A stretch of DNA of 64,000 nucleotides from positions 1-64,000 of the forward strand of contig JABANP010000160.1 of assembly GCA_013115135.1 (NCBI GenBank). The letters are read 5' to 3'. Source of the stretch: Perkinsus olseni. Taxonomy: Eukaryota > Perkinsozoa > Perkinsida > Perkinsidae. Shown in pieces: positions 1 through 11,376 of the stretch (the first letter of the stretch is position 1; each line of letters opens with the position of its first letter). The notes below the pieces were generated by a model. It was not told the origin of the DNA. It ran no database searches and worked only from the letters and a program-made list of their open reading frames with translations. Both the position numbers and the translations under genes were made by a program.

Positions 1-317
1 AAAAAAACCATATTTCTAAAGAATGTGGCCATTTTCTAAAGAACGTTCGCGCTCGCCCGGGAGAGGATTGGGACTACGCTTTTGCCTCTCGGATAACCTA
101 TGACCTATAACCCTAGGCCTTCGGGTTTGAGGTGATGGTCGCCCGAAGGGCGACCTGAGTCGGGTTTCGGGTTGACGGGGGTTACGGTCAGTACTCCACT
201 AGGTCTTTTTTTCTTCAGTTTTTCTCCTTCTTTAGATTTTCGCCTTCACGCTTAGATTTTCGCCCTCTCGCTTAGATTTTCACCGTCTACCCAAGATAGG
301 AGTCGAAGTTCGACGTG
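1..317. other. Left edge, no gene seen
   Basis: No convincing coding sequence. There is a short inverted CG-rich stretch near 145-165 (GTCGCCC GAA GGGCGAC). Three near-copies of TTAGATTTTCGCC follow at 232-281. The last part, about 285-317, still matches sequence after 24700 and belongs to the outer edge of the duplicated block. Confidence 0.4.
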
Positions 318-457
318 TGTGTTCAGTGTACTGAAGGGACTCTAGTCATCGTGAATCTAATGGTTGGAATCATTTTGAGACAGGGTATCTCTACGAGGGT
401 CGTATCTAGTGGAGCAGCGTGCCTCGTTGAGAACATCGCCTTACGAGCGATTAGTAG
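318..457 (-). repeat. Outer homology block of the left arm
   Basis: The reverse complement of this stretch matches 24573-24714. Both can encode a shared peptide with AMFS-RHAAP and CLKMIPTIRFTMT, in different longer reading frames. It shows that the right arm of the large inverted repeat once continued past 13815 and was split by the 10.7 kb insert. Whether the peptide is expressed is unknown; I do not recognise it. Confidence 0.7.
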
Positions 458-2500
458 TTTCGGATCAGCCGACGCGTTGTCGTTCTTAGTGTCTAGCTCG
501 GGCGAGGAGACACTGGTAGATCTATTGTTGGGCTCGTTCGGAAAATTGCATTTGGAACCCTCTGCTCGGAATTGTGGCTCGAGGCGCGTCACAGGCTGCG
601 TGGGACCCTCCTCATTTTCGCCACAAAATTTTGTCGGGGAAATTCCTTCCACCGAGTACACGACGCCCGCTAGGTCTATACGCATCATCGTTGGTGGCCG
701 GGTTCTCCGGTACAAAGTACGGGCTCAACCTGCCATACAAGCACGCCCTCCTTCGTCGTGAACGCTGCTCATTGTGATCGACGAATGAGCGTCGATCGAT
801 CGACAGAACACCGTTAATACTATTCTTAGTATTCACTCTCGAACTATCGTGAATAAACGACATCATGTGTGCTGCCTACTGTCCGCCCTCGCCAACCTCT
901 AGCACCTGGTAGGGTTTGGAGATAGGAAAGAATTCGACCATGAAACTTACTCAGAATGATCTGTATACGCAAAAGTACCCTCTGCGCCTCGTATTGGAAC
1001 TGAGGGATTTTCCTCGTCAGAAATCTGCAGATTGTAGTCCGAAGTGCCAGAGACCTCAACTATAGCGATTGTATCTCATATGCCGTTTTCTGTCATGACG
1101 ATTAGTTTTGGTCACGACAATATACAAAATTGGCACTCTGTCGGTCGTACAAGGGCAGATCATTCACGCAAGTCACTCGAGGCTGCTTCGCATTAACTTG
1201 CGTAGGAACACAAGTTTAAGCCTTGACCTACCCTAGTTTAGTTATCTGCTAGTTCAGGTCATTGATGATAAACTAAACCTCACTGTTCTCTCCTTGTGGG
1301 AGAGAACATCGAACTCGTAACTCGCACAATCGATGAATCACAAGCGATAACAACATTTGAACAGCTTTTCATGCGTCTCATCATTCAAAACGAATCTTTC
1401 TAAGAAGACACGAGTCATCAGCATATGACGTGACCATAGCAGAGCTCGGTTCTTGGAGTCAATCGCGGGGCCTGCAAACTTGCAGCTGCGACGATCAGGC
1501 CTTGGTCGTAGATCTGAAGTAGAGGATACTGAGATCAGACACAAGGAAAAACCGCTGTCACTTTTCGATCTTCGCACAGCTCTGTGAGCAACCAATGCTC
1601 AGCCGTGGGGTCCTCGATCCTTTCTGTAACTTCCATGCTCGACCGCAGATGCGACGAGGGCTTCATTTTCCTCTGGCTCGCCGCACCAGCTAGGCCGTAG
1701 TAGAGTGTTGTTACTGCACGCTTCATGACTTCTTTCGGGTCAGAGACCGGTTTCCGACGACGATCCAGCCGTGATTGACTCGGCTTTCGAACTTCCACTT
1801 GATAATCCTCGGGCTGTTCTGCTCCCAGCCAATAAGGGAAGGCTAGTTTGAAGTGCCTGAGGGCTCGATCAACGACCACGGCTCACATGTTGGACAACTA
1901 GAAATGATGTCGACCATTCCGGTATAACGTGTTGATGAAAGTATAAAAGTTCCTTGTATAAAAGCACAGTGGCGATGTCTGCTTTACTAGTGTCTGTAGT
2001 CTGCTGTTATGAGATCAAATGTGCTTCAAATTCCGGTGATTCTGCAACAGGACACCGCCAAAAGTATTTGGCTATTCTCTTATGACAGACCATCAGTTCT
2101 CCCTATGCGCAACTCATCTTCAGTCGACCGATCCTTTGCGAGCTGATCGTTGGCGTCCGATCAGGTGGCCCTTGGCCAACTAACCATTACTCACATTATC
2201 GGTTCACGAGGTAGGATAACCCTAGCTTTGTCTTCCAGTACTCTACCTTTCCTAACAAAAAGTCAGAGGGAACGCCAGTTGCGTGCTGCGAAGAGCTCAC
2301 TCGTCTTTCGCTAAGCATCTCAGCTTGTGCATGCCGAGCACGAAATATTCCTCCTCATCAGCCGACTTCAAGGTTACATAGTCGAATATCGCGTACAGAC
2401 CGGATGATGAAACTTCGTAGCGGTTTCGGGGACCGGACGTTCCTTCGACTTCCGGACCGACGAGCTGCAGCCAATACATAATCTCTGTTCAATTAAGTAT

Positions 2501-2580
2501 TTCTGAAACTCAGAATCGATTCTGGGATTGATTTTTACACGTAGAATGATGTTCCAGAATCGATTCTGAGTTCCAGAATT
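2501..2580. repeat. Short element with terminal inverted repeats, left arm
   Basis: Starts TTCTGAAACTCAGAATCGAT and ends with the inverse, ATCGATTCTGAGTTCCAGAA. It is an 80-nt MITE-like unit lying between two exons of member A. A related, degraded copy lies at 3490-3570 beyond the first exon. Confidence 0.55.
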
Positions 2581-2640
2581 CGTTAGCGAACGACCCCATG
2601 ATGAAGCCATTGTACACGGAACTAGCCCACCTTCAAGCCT

Positions 2641-3034
2641 GCTTGTCGCAGGGCGAGCGACGATTGAGCGGAGCGCAGCCATCTGGACTAACTACTCCAG
2701 ATGATCACTTTGTATATGATGATTAATTAACGTCGTATACCGTTGAGCTCTCTAATCGTTGATAGTTCTGCGATGATTAGTGATTTGTTATATCACTTTG
2801 CCTTTCATGCCCTCTGACAACGGCGATGATCCGTCCCAGAAGCCTGTAGATCCTGCTATTCAGAAACAGTCTGTCGAGTTAACTCCCGAGGAGTTGGTGC
2901 TCTTGAAGAAGATCCGCGCAATGGAATTGGCGGGCCGTGAGCCACTACACTCGAGTGATGGAGACAGAGTCTCCCAGACTGGCATCAGGGATCCGAAGAC
3001 AGCAGGCCATCCACTGGGGCGTGAAATGGCACAT
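2641..3034 (+). mobile_element. 395-nt insertion present only in the left arm
   Basis: Aligning the arms, the right arm reads ggagcag-gtttgaag at about 11800, while the left arm has about 395 extra nt at that point. The short word AGCA flanks both ends and may be a target-site duplication. The insert has an open frame on the plus strand (from 2809, MPSDNGDDPSQKP then LTPEELVLLKKIRAMELAG), which looks like a fragment of a coding element. Its parent element is not identifiable here. Confidence 0.5.
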
Positions 3035-4083
3035 GCTCCTGGAATACCATCGTACCATGACTGTAGCTCAACTGATATGTTCTTCGCTTTCTGAGTGTGA
3101 GAATGGAAGAGAGTTGAAGGCGGGAAGAGGTTTTGCTTCGCTATAAGGTTCTCACTGAAACCATTCTCTGGCCACTCTCGTCGATCTTCAGTTTCCCCTC
3201 ACTCAGCACTGACCTGAGGCCTCTCTTCAAGGAAGGCCTCGGATGCGCCGTGGCAGAAGCCTGAAACGAGTGACAAGTAAGATGCGTGTTTTTGCCAAAC
3301 CTTACCTCGTGAATTTGCTCTCGCGTTATGGGGGAGCTCCCTAGTCCTCGGCGAAGAAAGAAGAGCCAGGCCATACCGCGCGTCATGTGATTGACGTGCA
3401 TCCCTCGAAGGAGTGCAGCAAGGAACTGCTCAGGCATTGGTCCACAGCTTCTCACGGATCTAATGCATCTGACCCTTCGTTCAACAAACTAATTCTGAAA
3501 CTCAGAAACGATCCTGGAGTTCCGTTTCCCGTGTTAAAGTCAATTCCAGAGACGATTGCGAAGTTCAGGATTGAATTATCAATTTAATAATTTACTTCAA
3601 AAGTTCACAATAATCCAATAATGTTGAATTCCTCTGAGCCGTGTGAACGTTCCAGCATAACGGCTGAAGGGGAAAGCTCGAGTTCCAACGACCTTTGAAT
3701 CGACAATCTCAGTGATATTCAACTCGTCAACGAAGATTGTACAACTGAACGTTCTGGATAGCTCCTCAGTCTGAATATATTCCTGAGGGTAGCGTTCTGG
3801 TCAACTGTCTGATGGCTACTAATTACAAGTTATTTTTAATAACTACTAGTAATTACGGGGAAGTAACTTATGGAGCACAGGGAAAAGGTCCCAGGAAATG
3901 AGCACATGAGTGGAAGTCTACCTAACTAGGACAACACTCTCTGCCGACCGCAGGCGTCCTTTGCTGGGAGACCAGCAGCAGCAACCTCTGAACCCGAACA
4001 GTCCACAAGTCACAGCAAATGACAGCACAATTCAAAAACAACATGTCATGTATCAGGTATTTCATAATTCGCAACAAACATGT

Positions 4084-5960
4084 TCATTCGGCAGACGAGC
4101 TTGCAGGCTCGAAACACAGGCCTCTCGATACTAGCGTCGATACCTCTACTGTGTCCCCTGAGAATCTGGAACCGCGATGTCTTGGCCCTGGTTGTAGATC
4201 TGAAATGAATGATATGACGATTAGCGAGGGACAGCGATTTCTTCCCACTGTAGCGTCCTCGCACAGTTCTCTGAGCAGCCATAGATTCGCCGTGGCATTG
4301 TGGTCGGCTTCTGAAGCCTCCGCGTTCGACTGTGAGCCAGGCTGAGTACCCAGTTGTGATGAGTTCTTATGACGCGTGTACGCCGCGCCTGCTGAACCGT
4401 AGTAGAGCTTCTTCAGTGCACGTTTGAGGAGTTCCTCCGGGCGACTCCCTGGGAATCTACGGCGCATTGTAGTTGAGGGGCTCGGCGGCTCAACTTCTAT
4501 TTGGTAATCATCAACACCTTCTTCTCCTTGCCACAAGGGGAAGGCCAACTTGAAGTGCCTAAACAGTTGTTGATCCATGGCAAAATTATGAATGTTTATC
4601 GAACGGGTATCTAGGTGAAGTGTGAGCCTCACTGCGAAAACTATCTCTAATATCCTCATGCCTGTAGTACAATTATTGCACTACAATAGCTAGTAGAACA
4701 GTAACCACGAAATCATTCCGTCGGAATGTACACTTAAAAATGGCCCACTGAATGAGCCACTGGGGGGGTTAGGCCCTAAATGAGGCACACCCTCGTCCCG
4801 TTCACGATGAGAGTTTCCTATTGCTGCCCACTTGAAGTCGTGACCCGCTTGAAACAAGGAGCTATGAGGGGTTGGCCCTTTCCAAGTGTACATCCTGTAT
4901 TAACGCCGAGTGAGTCCGTTGTTCACGCTCCCTCGAACATTCGCGCGCAAGAGAAATAACCGAAACAAGGACCTCCCCTGCCACTCAGTCGACCACTCAT
5001 GCACCACTCACGTGATCGGATCCTCAGCTGCGATCATTCTAGCTGTCCCGTCAAGTATTTTGCCATCCCTGAACAATTCCAGCTTTCGATTCAGCGAAGC
5101 TCAAACGAGACTCACTTGTCCTTCGCCGGGCATCTTAGCTCATACATTCCGAGAACTAGCTTGCTACCGTCGGCTGGGCCCGAGGGAACAGCGTCGAACG
5201 CCGCGTAAAGCCCAGAGGATGATATTCTGTAGTGCTCACGCAGACCGAGAAAACCTTCAACTTGAGGGTGGACCTGCAACCACTTCTAGGGCGATTGGAC
5301 GTAAAAGTCTGCTACCGTCAAGCCTTCTGGAGTCGGAATACCAGTGTACCACGTGGAGAGCCCGTAGGGAATGAGCTTTGATTTCTGAAAGGAATGGTAT
5401 GTCAGACACCCAATGAGGGACAGAAGAGGTCGGGGTGCCCGATCTCTCACTAGAATTGACTTCTGCCCATTTTCGTCCATCCCAACCTTATCCTGACTGG
5501 CTACAGATAAAAGGCTCCGCTGCAATGACGGTACAGGTTGCGGCTTAGCGGCAATCTGACAGAATCCGCTGACTGGTCCTGAAGCATCCCACTGAGCGAG
5601 TGCCTTGCCTCGCGAATTTGTTCCGAAGTGATGGACAGGCTCGCCAGTCCCTCCCCAACAAACAGAAAGGATGCCAAGACGCGGGCTGGATTGCTGACAC
5701 GCATTGATGAAGTGATACCACAACTGAGCTGTTCAGGCATTCCACTCATCGAGAAAGTCGCCGTTGGCAAGGTTATCACGACGCGGTGGAGCCGACTTTC
5801 GCTTTGGGAGGGCGCTGGGGAGGAAATGGTTCGCTCGAGCGATGGAAGGGATCACTGCCCGAAGCCTAATCGATTGAAGAAGCCGAGCGCCTGTTCACCC
5901 GAGTCCTCTACCACATGCTGCGTCGCTGTTGCAGCATCATTGTCACAGACCTCGAGACGT
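4084..5960 (-). CDS. Paralogue family member B, left copy
   Basis: Multi-exon gene of the same unrecognised family, minus strand. The pieces in order are an exon with DGIRLEVCDNDAATATQH and LGFFNRLGF (about 5960-5860), and a block GMPEQLSCGIT to SEQIREA (5779-5620). Next comes QIAAKPQPVPSLQRSLL to LSTWYTGIPTPEGLTV (5560-5310), an exon with SSSGLYAAFD and LGMYELRCPAKDK (about 5240-5105), and a last exon with MDQQLFRHFKLAFPLWQGEE, KKLYYGSAGAA and WLLRELCEDATV (4084-4659). The boundary after SEQIREA has GC instead of GT (gcaagg), where member A has gtaagg. The first exon and exact ends are uncertain. No known domain was recognised. Confidence 0.6.
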
Positions 5961-6847
5961 ATACCGTCACAAGTGCTACTACGCAGAGGAGCAGAGGAGA
6001 GTAGTTCATAGTATAATGGTGAACCTGAGAGATGCGGGGCTCGAACTGACTTCTGTTGAGGTCAGAACTCACAGCTCCCTCGGTTGAGAGGCGTACGGCG
6101 TGTGGTGCTCGGCAAGTCTCTGCACCAATAACAGCCTTCGTTAGGACGCTAGGGCGCTTTAGATCCCTCATCACTGCTCTCGGTATGTACAAAATTCTGT
6201 GTTCTGATATGAATACCGACATGAGTCCTTGGCTGGAAGCGATGGCCAGAAAGGGTTACATGAAGGGGCACAGCGACCTTGTAGTCTGTGCGTTGTAGAT
6301 GGTTGGGGAAGAGTGTTAGGAAACCTCGGTCCATAAGGATTCACATGGCCTTTGCATGCGGCGACCCTGTGCTTGATTAGGCTCATAACACAGCCCAGGT
6401 GCCATTGAGTCACTCCCCGTCTGGGGTTAAGGGGAGCTTTAAAGTTCTTCCAGGACCCTGTAAGGCACTCGCAGACACTTGAATCGTGTAATGTAGTGTA
6501 ATCTATGAATATGTCGTCATCCCCTACGGCGATTCTGGCACGTAGTCGAAGACTGTCAAAATCACACTTCGTCAGACCGTATGTACCGATCCCTCCACGT
6601 AGGACTGGCCTGTAGCAGCTCGCGTTCAACAGAGACGGGAAGCAACAACTCCGTAACGCAAACAGCCCCTCAATCACAACGTACAGCATTCCAACAACAA
6701 GAACATCTCATGCATTCGACATCTCATCATTCAAGAACCCCCGAGTGGTCGCTTATGAATATCCAGGTCTCGAACTCCCGGCTCGAGCATCAGTAGTTGG
6801 GAAGTCGTGGCCAAGGTTGTAGATCTGTGAAACAACGGACAAGAAAA

Positions 6848-8300
6848 CTACGGAGACATGCCAGCTCTCCTCACGGTCGCGTCTTCGCATAGCTCTCTCA
6901 GTAGCCAGAGCTCGGCAGTGACCCTTTGGTCGACTCCTGTGGCATCCGTGCTAGGCTGCGAACTGTACTCAGTCGGAGCTCTCTTCGCCGCTTTGCCGGC
7001 TAGACCGTAGTAGAGCGTTTTAAGTCCATGTTCAACGACCCCTTTCGGACGGCATTCCGGCGGGGCTGCACTACGCATTTGAGGTGTAGTGTATGGACAC
7101 CGGATGCTTATCTGGTAATAGTCGACCTTATCCTCCCCCTTGCCACAATGGGAAGGCTAACTTGAAGTGTCTCGAACACGTACTCGATCAGGCAAATCGT
7201 ATCAATTGATCGCAAGGCACAAACGACACTGGATGATATTTTCAGGATGACGGTTTTCCTGAGGATGGATACAGCCGACACTGTCATTCAGTAGAGTTTT
7301 GGTAATGAACACGCCTAGTATTCGTCGCTTGCTGAATTTACACTGTGGAATAGTTGTACACTAACTGTACCATGGCAAATGGCAGATATCACAACCTTGA
7401 TACGATACCAGTATGGGCGTGTCTCATCGAAGCGATATCAAGACGATACTTTCTACTACTTCTGCAAAGTAGTGAGTAGTCGCACTGCGATTAAGCTTCT
7501 GCGAGCACCGAAGAGAGCGATCGAAGTCTCAGAGGCATCTTTTTAGCCGAGAAAAGCATAATTGTAATTTTCAAACATCACCGCCACTCACGTTATTGGT
7601 TTGCTAGGGGCGATGACTCTCACCATGCCATCAAGTATTTCACCAATCCTAAACAATAGATAAGGCCAGCGGACTTCCCTCTACTGCCCACTTGTCTTTT
7701 GTCGCACATCTCAGCTTAGACAGCCCGAGGAGGGCCTCGTTTCTGAACGACTCCCAAGGCACGTAGGTGAATGTTGCGCGGAAGTGAGAATAGGACACTT
7801 CATAGTATTCTTGCAGAGTGCGTACACCCACTGTGGGTGACCCACATCCACTGGGCCGCTCACCTGCAGCAGTCATCATTCTCAGCCACGGAATGGATGA
7901 CTTTTCTTACCCCTAGATTTTCCGGATCTGGAATGCCTGTGTACCAGGCGGATAGCTCGCGGTGAATCGTCCGTTGTTTCTGAGTACGGCGAGGAGGCAA
8001 TGCTGATCTGTCTCAGTTCTTACCGCCACCGTTTTGTAGCCATCCTCGTCGCGGAACACCCTGCCCTGACTGGGCACTGGCATCAGGTGCGTCCTAAGTG
8101 CTGGCACAGGTTGAGGAATGGCGGCAATCTGAAGTGCTGGCGATCAATGGATACCACCCTTTTCGTGAATCGCGCTCAGAATCTCCTAACCTCGCGGGTC
8201 TGCTCCTGCGTTATGGGACGGCTAGCGAGACCGCCGCGAAGGAGAAAGAGACAAGTTAAGGTGTTTGTGGACACCATTCTATTATTCTCGCATTGAACCT
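6848..8300 (-). CDS. Paralogue family member C
   Basis: Third member of the family, lying in the spacer, minus strand. The order matches A and B: TCLFLLRGGLASRPITQEQT (8250-8191, then donor gttagg), then IAAIPQPVPALRTHLMP to DEDGYKTVAVRTE (8128-7990). Next are ELSAWYTGIPDPENLG (about 7950-7905), YYEVSYSHFRATFTYVP to LGLSKLRCATKDK (7879-7690), and finally RHFKLAFP, KTLYYGLAGKA and WLLRELCEDATV (about 7170-6848). C, B and A on the left thus form a same-strand tandem array. Shared splice positions support real exons. It is the most diverged of the three; expression is unproven. Confidence 0.55.
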
Positions 8301-8573
8301 GCATAGGTGTCCGTTCTGTCGACCCGAAAACGCTCGGATAGATGGCGGGAAGATGGCCGATATCTTGCATTGCGGCATCAGCTGAGCGCTAAGGCTCTTC
8401 GATTGGTATACGGAAAAAGGAAGCGCCCGGTGTGCAATACATTACAGACAACGGAGCAGCAACTGGAATGCTACAGCGCTCGAGCTTCCTGCGCATAAAA
8501 AGTTTCCAACCCATGCTCAAATTTATACGGGATGTTCAGTGAGCTTCACGATTGGTAATCGATTCGGAGTAAA

Positions 8574-8595
8574 TGCACTTGATGCATCAAGTGCA
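8574..8595. repeat. Perfect 22-nt palindrome
   Basis: TGCACTTGATG directly followed by its reverse complement CATCAAGTGCA. It lies in the non-coding end of the spacer, 158 nt from the inner edge of the right arm. Confidence 0.85.
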
Positions 8596-8636
8596 TCAAG
8601 AACTCAAGTTTCTCCAGTAGCTGATGGGTATCGACC

Positions 8637-8670
8637 GCGAGTGGACACCGTCCTAGGACGGTCCACTCGC
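8637..8670. repeat. 34-nt hairpin
   Basis: GCGAGTGGA and TCCACTCGC enclose a self-complementary CCGTCCTAGGACGG, with a 2-nt bulge. A related word, gtatcgaccg, occurs just before it and again at 8687. Confidence 0.8.
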
Positions 8671-8879
8671 ACCGTTATCTTCACGTAGTATCGACCGTGA
8701 ATTGGCACTAGTGATCCATTATGGTCATCGGTACCAACTGCATCAAGCCTCGCAACCGAGGGAGCTGTGAGTTCTGACCTCAACAGAGGTCAGTTCGAGC
8801 CCCGCATCTCTTAGGTTCACCATTATACTATGAACTACTCTCTTTAGCTCCTCTACGTAGTAGCACTTGTGACGGTATA

Positions 8880-10755
8880 CGTCTCGAGGTCTGTGACAAT
8901 GATGCTGCAACAGCGACGCAGCATGTGGTAGAGGACTCGGGTGAACAGGCGCTCGGCTTCTTCAATCGATTAGGCTTCGGGCAGTGATCCCTTCCATCGC
9001 TCGAGCGAACCATTTCCTCCCCAGCGCCCTCCCAAAGCGAAAGTCGGCTCCACCGCGTCGTGATAACCTTGCCAACGGCGACTTTCCCGATGGGTGGAAT
9101 GCCTGAACAGCTCAGTTGTGGTATCACTTCATCAATGCGTGTCAGCAATGCAGCCCGCGTCTTGGCATCCTTTCTGTTTGTTGGGGAGGGACTGGCGAGC
9201 CTGTCCATGACTTCGGAACAGATTCGCGAGGCAAGGCACTCGCTCAGTGGGATGCTTCAGGACCAGTCAGCGGATTCTGTCAGATTGCCGCTAAGCCGCA
9301 ACCTGTACCGTCATTGCAGCGGAGCCTTTTATCTGTAGCCAGTCAGGATAAGGTTGGGATGGACGAAAATGGGCATAAGTCAATTCTAGTGAGAGATCGG
9401 GCACCCCGACCTCTTCTGTCCCTCACTGGGTGTCTGACATACCATTCCTTTCAGAAATCAAAGCTCATACCCTACGGGCTCTCTTCATGGTACACTGGTA
9501 TTCCGACTCCAGAAGGCTTGACGGTAGCATACTCCTCCGTCCAATCGCCCTAGAAGTGGTTGCAGGTCCACCCTCAAGTTGAAGGTTTTCTCGGTCTGCG
9601 TGAGCACTACAGAATATCATCCTCTGGGCTTTACGCGGCGTTCGACGCTGTTCCCTCGGGCCCAGCCGACGGTAGCAAGCTAGTTCTCGGAATGTATGAG
9701 CTAAGATGCCCGGCGAAGGACAAGTGAGTCTCGTTTGAGCTTCGCTGAATCGGAAAGCTGGAATTGTTCAGGGATGGCAAAATACTTGACGGGACAGCTA
9801 GAATGATCGCAGCTGAGGATCCGATCACGTGAGTGGTGCATGAGTAGTCGACTGAGTGGCAGGGGAGATCCTTGTTTCGGCCATCTCTCTTGCGCGCGAA
9901 TGTTCGAGGGAGCGGTGAACAACGGACTCACTCGGCGTTAATACAGGATGTACACTTGGAAAGGGCCAACCCCTCATTGCTCCTTGTTTCAAGCGGGTCA
10001 CGACTTCAAGTGGGCAGCAATAGGAAACTCTCATCGTGAACGGAACGAGGGTGTGCCTCATTTAGGGCCTAACCCCCAGTGGCTCATTCAGTGGGCCATT
10101 TTTAAGTGTACATTCCGACGGAATGATTCCGTGGTTACTGTTCTACTAGCCATTGTAGTGCAATAATTGTACTACAGGCATGAGAATATTAGAGATAGTT
10201 TTCGCAGTGAGGCTCACACTTCACCTAGATACCCGATCGATGAACATTCATAATTTTGCCATGGATCAACAACTGCTTAGGCACTTCAAGTTGGCCTTCC
10301 CCTTGTGGCAAGGAGAAGAAGGTGTTGATGATTACCAAATAGAAGTTGAGCCGCCGAGCCCCTCAGCTACAATGCGCCGTAGATTCCCAGGGAATCGCCC
10401 GGAGGAACTCCTCAAACGTGCACTGAAGAAGCTCTACTACGGTTCAGCAGGCGCGGCGTACACGCGTCATAAGAACTCATCACCACTGGGTACTCAGCCT
10501 GGCTCACAGTCGAACGCGGAGGCTTCAGAAGTCGACCACAATGCCACGGCGAATCTATGGCTGCTCAGAGAACTGTGCGAGGACGCTACAGTGGGAAGAA
10601 ATCGCTGTCCCTCGCTAATCGTCATATCATTCATTTCAGATCTACAACCAGGGCCAAGACATCGCGGTTCCAGATTCTCAGGGGACACAGTAGAGGTATC
10701 GACGCTAGTATCGAGAGGCCTGTGTTTCGAGCCTGCAAGCTCGTCTGCCGAATGA
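8880..10755 (+). CDS. Paralogue family member B, right copy
   Basis: Mirror copy of the gene at 4084-5960. Exon blocks are CDGIRLEVCDNDAATATQH (about 8868-8990), GMPEQLSCGIT to SEQIREA (9088-9234), and AKPQPVPSLQRSLL to SSWYTGIPTPEGLTV (about 9290-9528). These are followed by KWLQVHPQVEG to LGMYELRCPAKDK (9553-9730, donor gtgagt) and a last exon with MDQQLLRHFKLAFPLWQGEE, KKLYYGSAGAA and WLLRELCEDATV (10180-10755). A GC donor (gcaagg, 9231) replaces the GT seen in member A. The intron before KWLQVHP would be only about 30 nt. Of the two copies, this one looks at least as intact. Function unknown. Confidence 0.6.
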
Positions 10756-11376
10756 ACATGTTTGTTGCGAATAATGAAATACCTGATACATGACATGTTG
10801 TTTTTGAATTGTGCTGTCATTTGCTGTGACTTGTGGACTGTTCGGGTTCAGAGGCTGCTGCTGGTCTCCCAGCAGAGGACGCCTGCGGTCGGCAGAGAGT
10901 GTTGTCCTAGTTAGGTAGACTTCCACTCATGTGCTCATTTCCTGGGACCTTTCCCCTGTGCTCCATAGGTTACTTGACCGTGATTACTAGTAGTTATTAA
11001 AAATAACTTGTTATTGGTAGCCATCAGACAGTTGACCAGAACGCTACCCTCAGGAATATATTCAGACTGAGAAGCTATCCAGGGCGTTCAGTTGTACAAT
11101 CTTCGTTGACGGAATATCACTGAGCTCGTCGATTCAAAGATCCTTGGAACTCGAGCTTTCCCCTTCAGCCGTTATGCCGAAACGTTCACGCGGCTCAGGG
11201 GAATTCAACATTTTTGGATTATTGTGAATTTTAGAAGTGAATTATTGAATCGATAATTCGATTCCGAACTTCGCAATTGTCTCTGGAATTTTCTTTCACA
11301 CGGAAAACGGAACTCCAGGATCGTTTCTGAGTTTCAGAATTAGTTTGTTGAACGAAGGGTCAGATGAATTAGATCC

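Larger units (their letters stand above)
1535..3455 (-). pseudogene. Paralogue family member A, left copy (disrupted)
   Basis: Multi-exon gene of an unrecognised family, read from 3455 down. The visible pieces are a block starting MPEQFLAALLRGMHV, then a 45-nt intron, then a block ending DESGQRMVSVRTL. These are followed by an exon with WLQLVGPEVEG and LGMHKLRCLAKDE (2297-2479), and a last exon with RHFKLAFPYWLGAEQPEDYQ, LYYGLAGAA and HWLLTELCEDRKV (1535-1879). An insert of about 395 nt sits beside the WYDGIPG motif at about 3040, and a stop or one-base shift follows MVSVRTL. Compared with 12577-13119 there is a one-base indel near 1550 that shortens the last exon. I therefore read this copy as broken. 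The function is unknown; no known domain was recognised. Confidence 0.6.
646..6086 (+). repeat. Left arm of large inverted repeat
   Basis: This segment reads as the reverse complement of 8753-13815. Between about 3.1 and 6.09 kb the two coordinates sum to a constant 14839, for example 4659 with 10180 and 6086 with 8753. The sum shifts further out because this arm holds an extra insert of about 395 nt near 2641-3034. Homologous 191-residue ORFs at 4084-4659 and 10180-10755 differ at only a few residues. The arm carries family members B and A on the minus strand. Confidence 0.93.
6087..8752. other. Spacer of the inverted repeat
   Basis: Unique 2.67 kb between the two arms. It carries paralogue C on the minus strand and, near its right end, two strong small palindromes. 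Nothing coding is evident between about 8300 and 8752. Confidence 0.8.

Noticed and set aside
22..45. Possible dinoflagellate-type spliced-leader sequence (GGCCATTTTCTAAAG)
   Set aside because: Only a few bases resemble a spliced leader; no donor, Sm site or hairpin follows.
1..300. Subtelomere or telomere repeat
   Set aside because: Words such as ACCTATAACCCTAG are not tandemly repeated.
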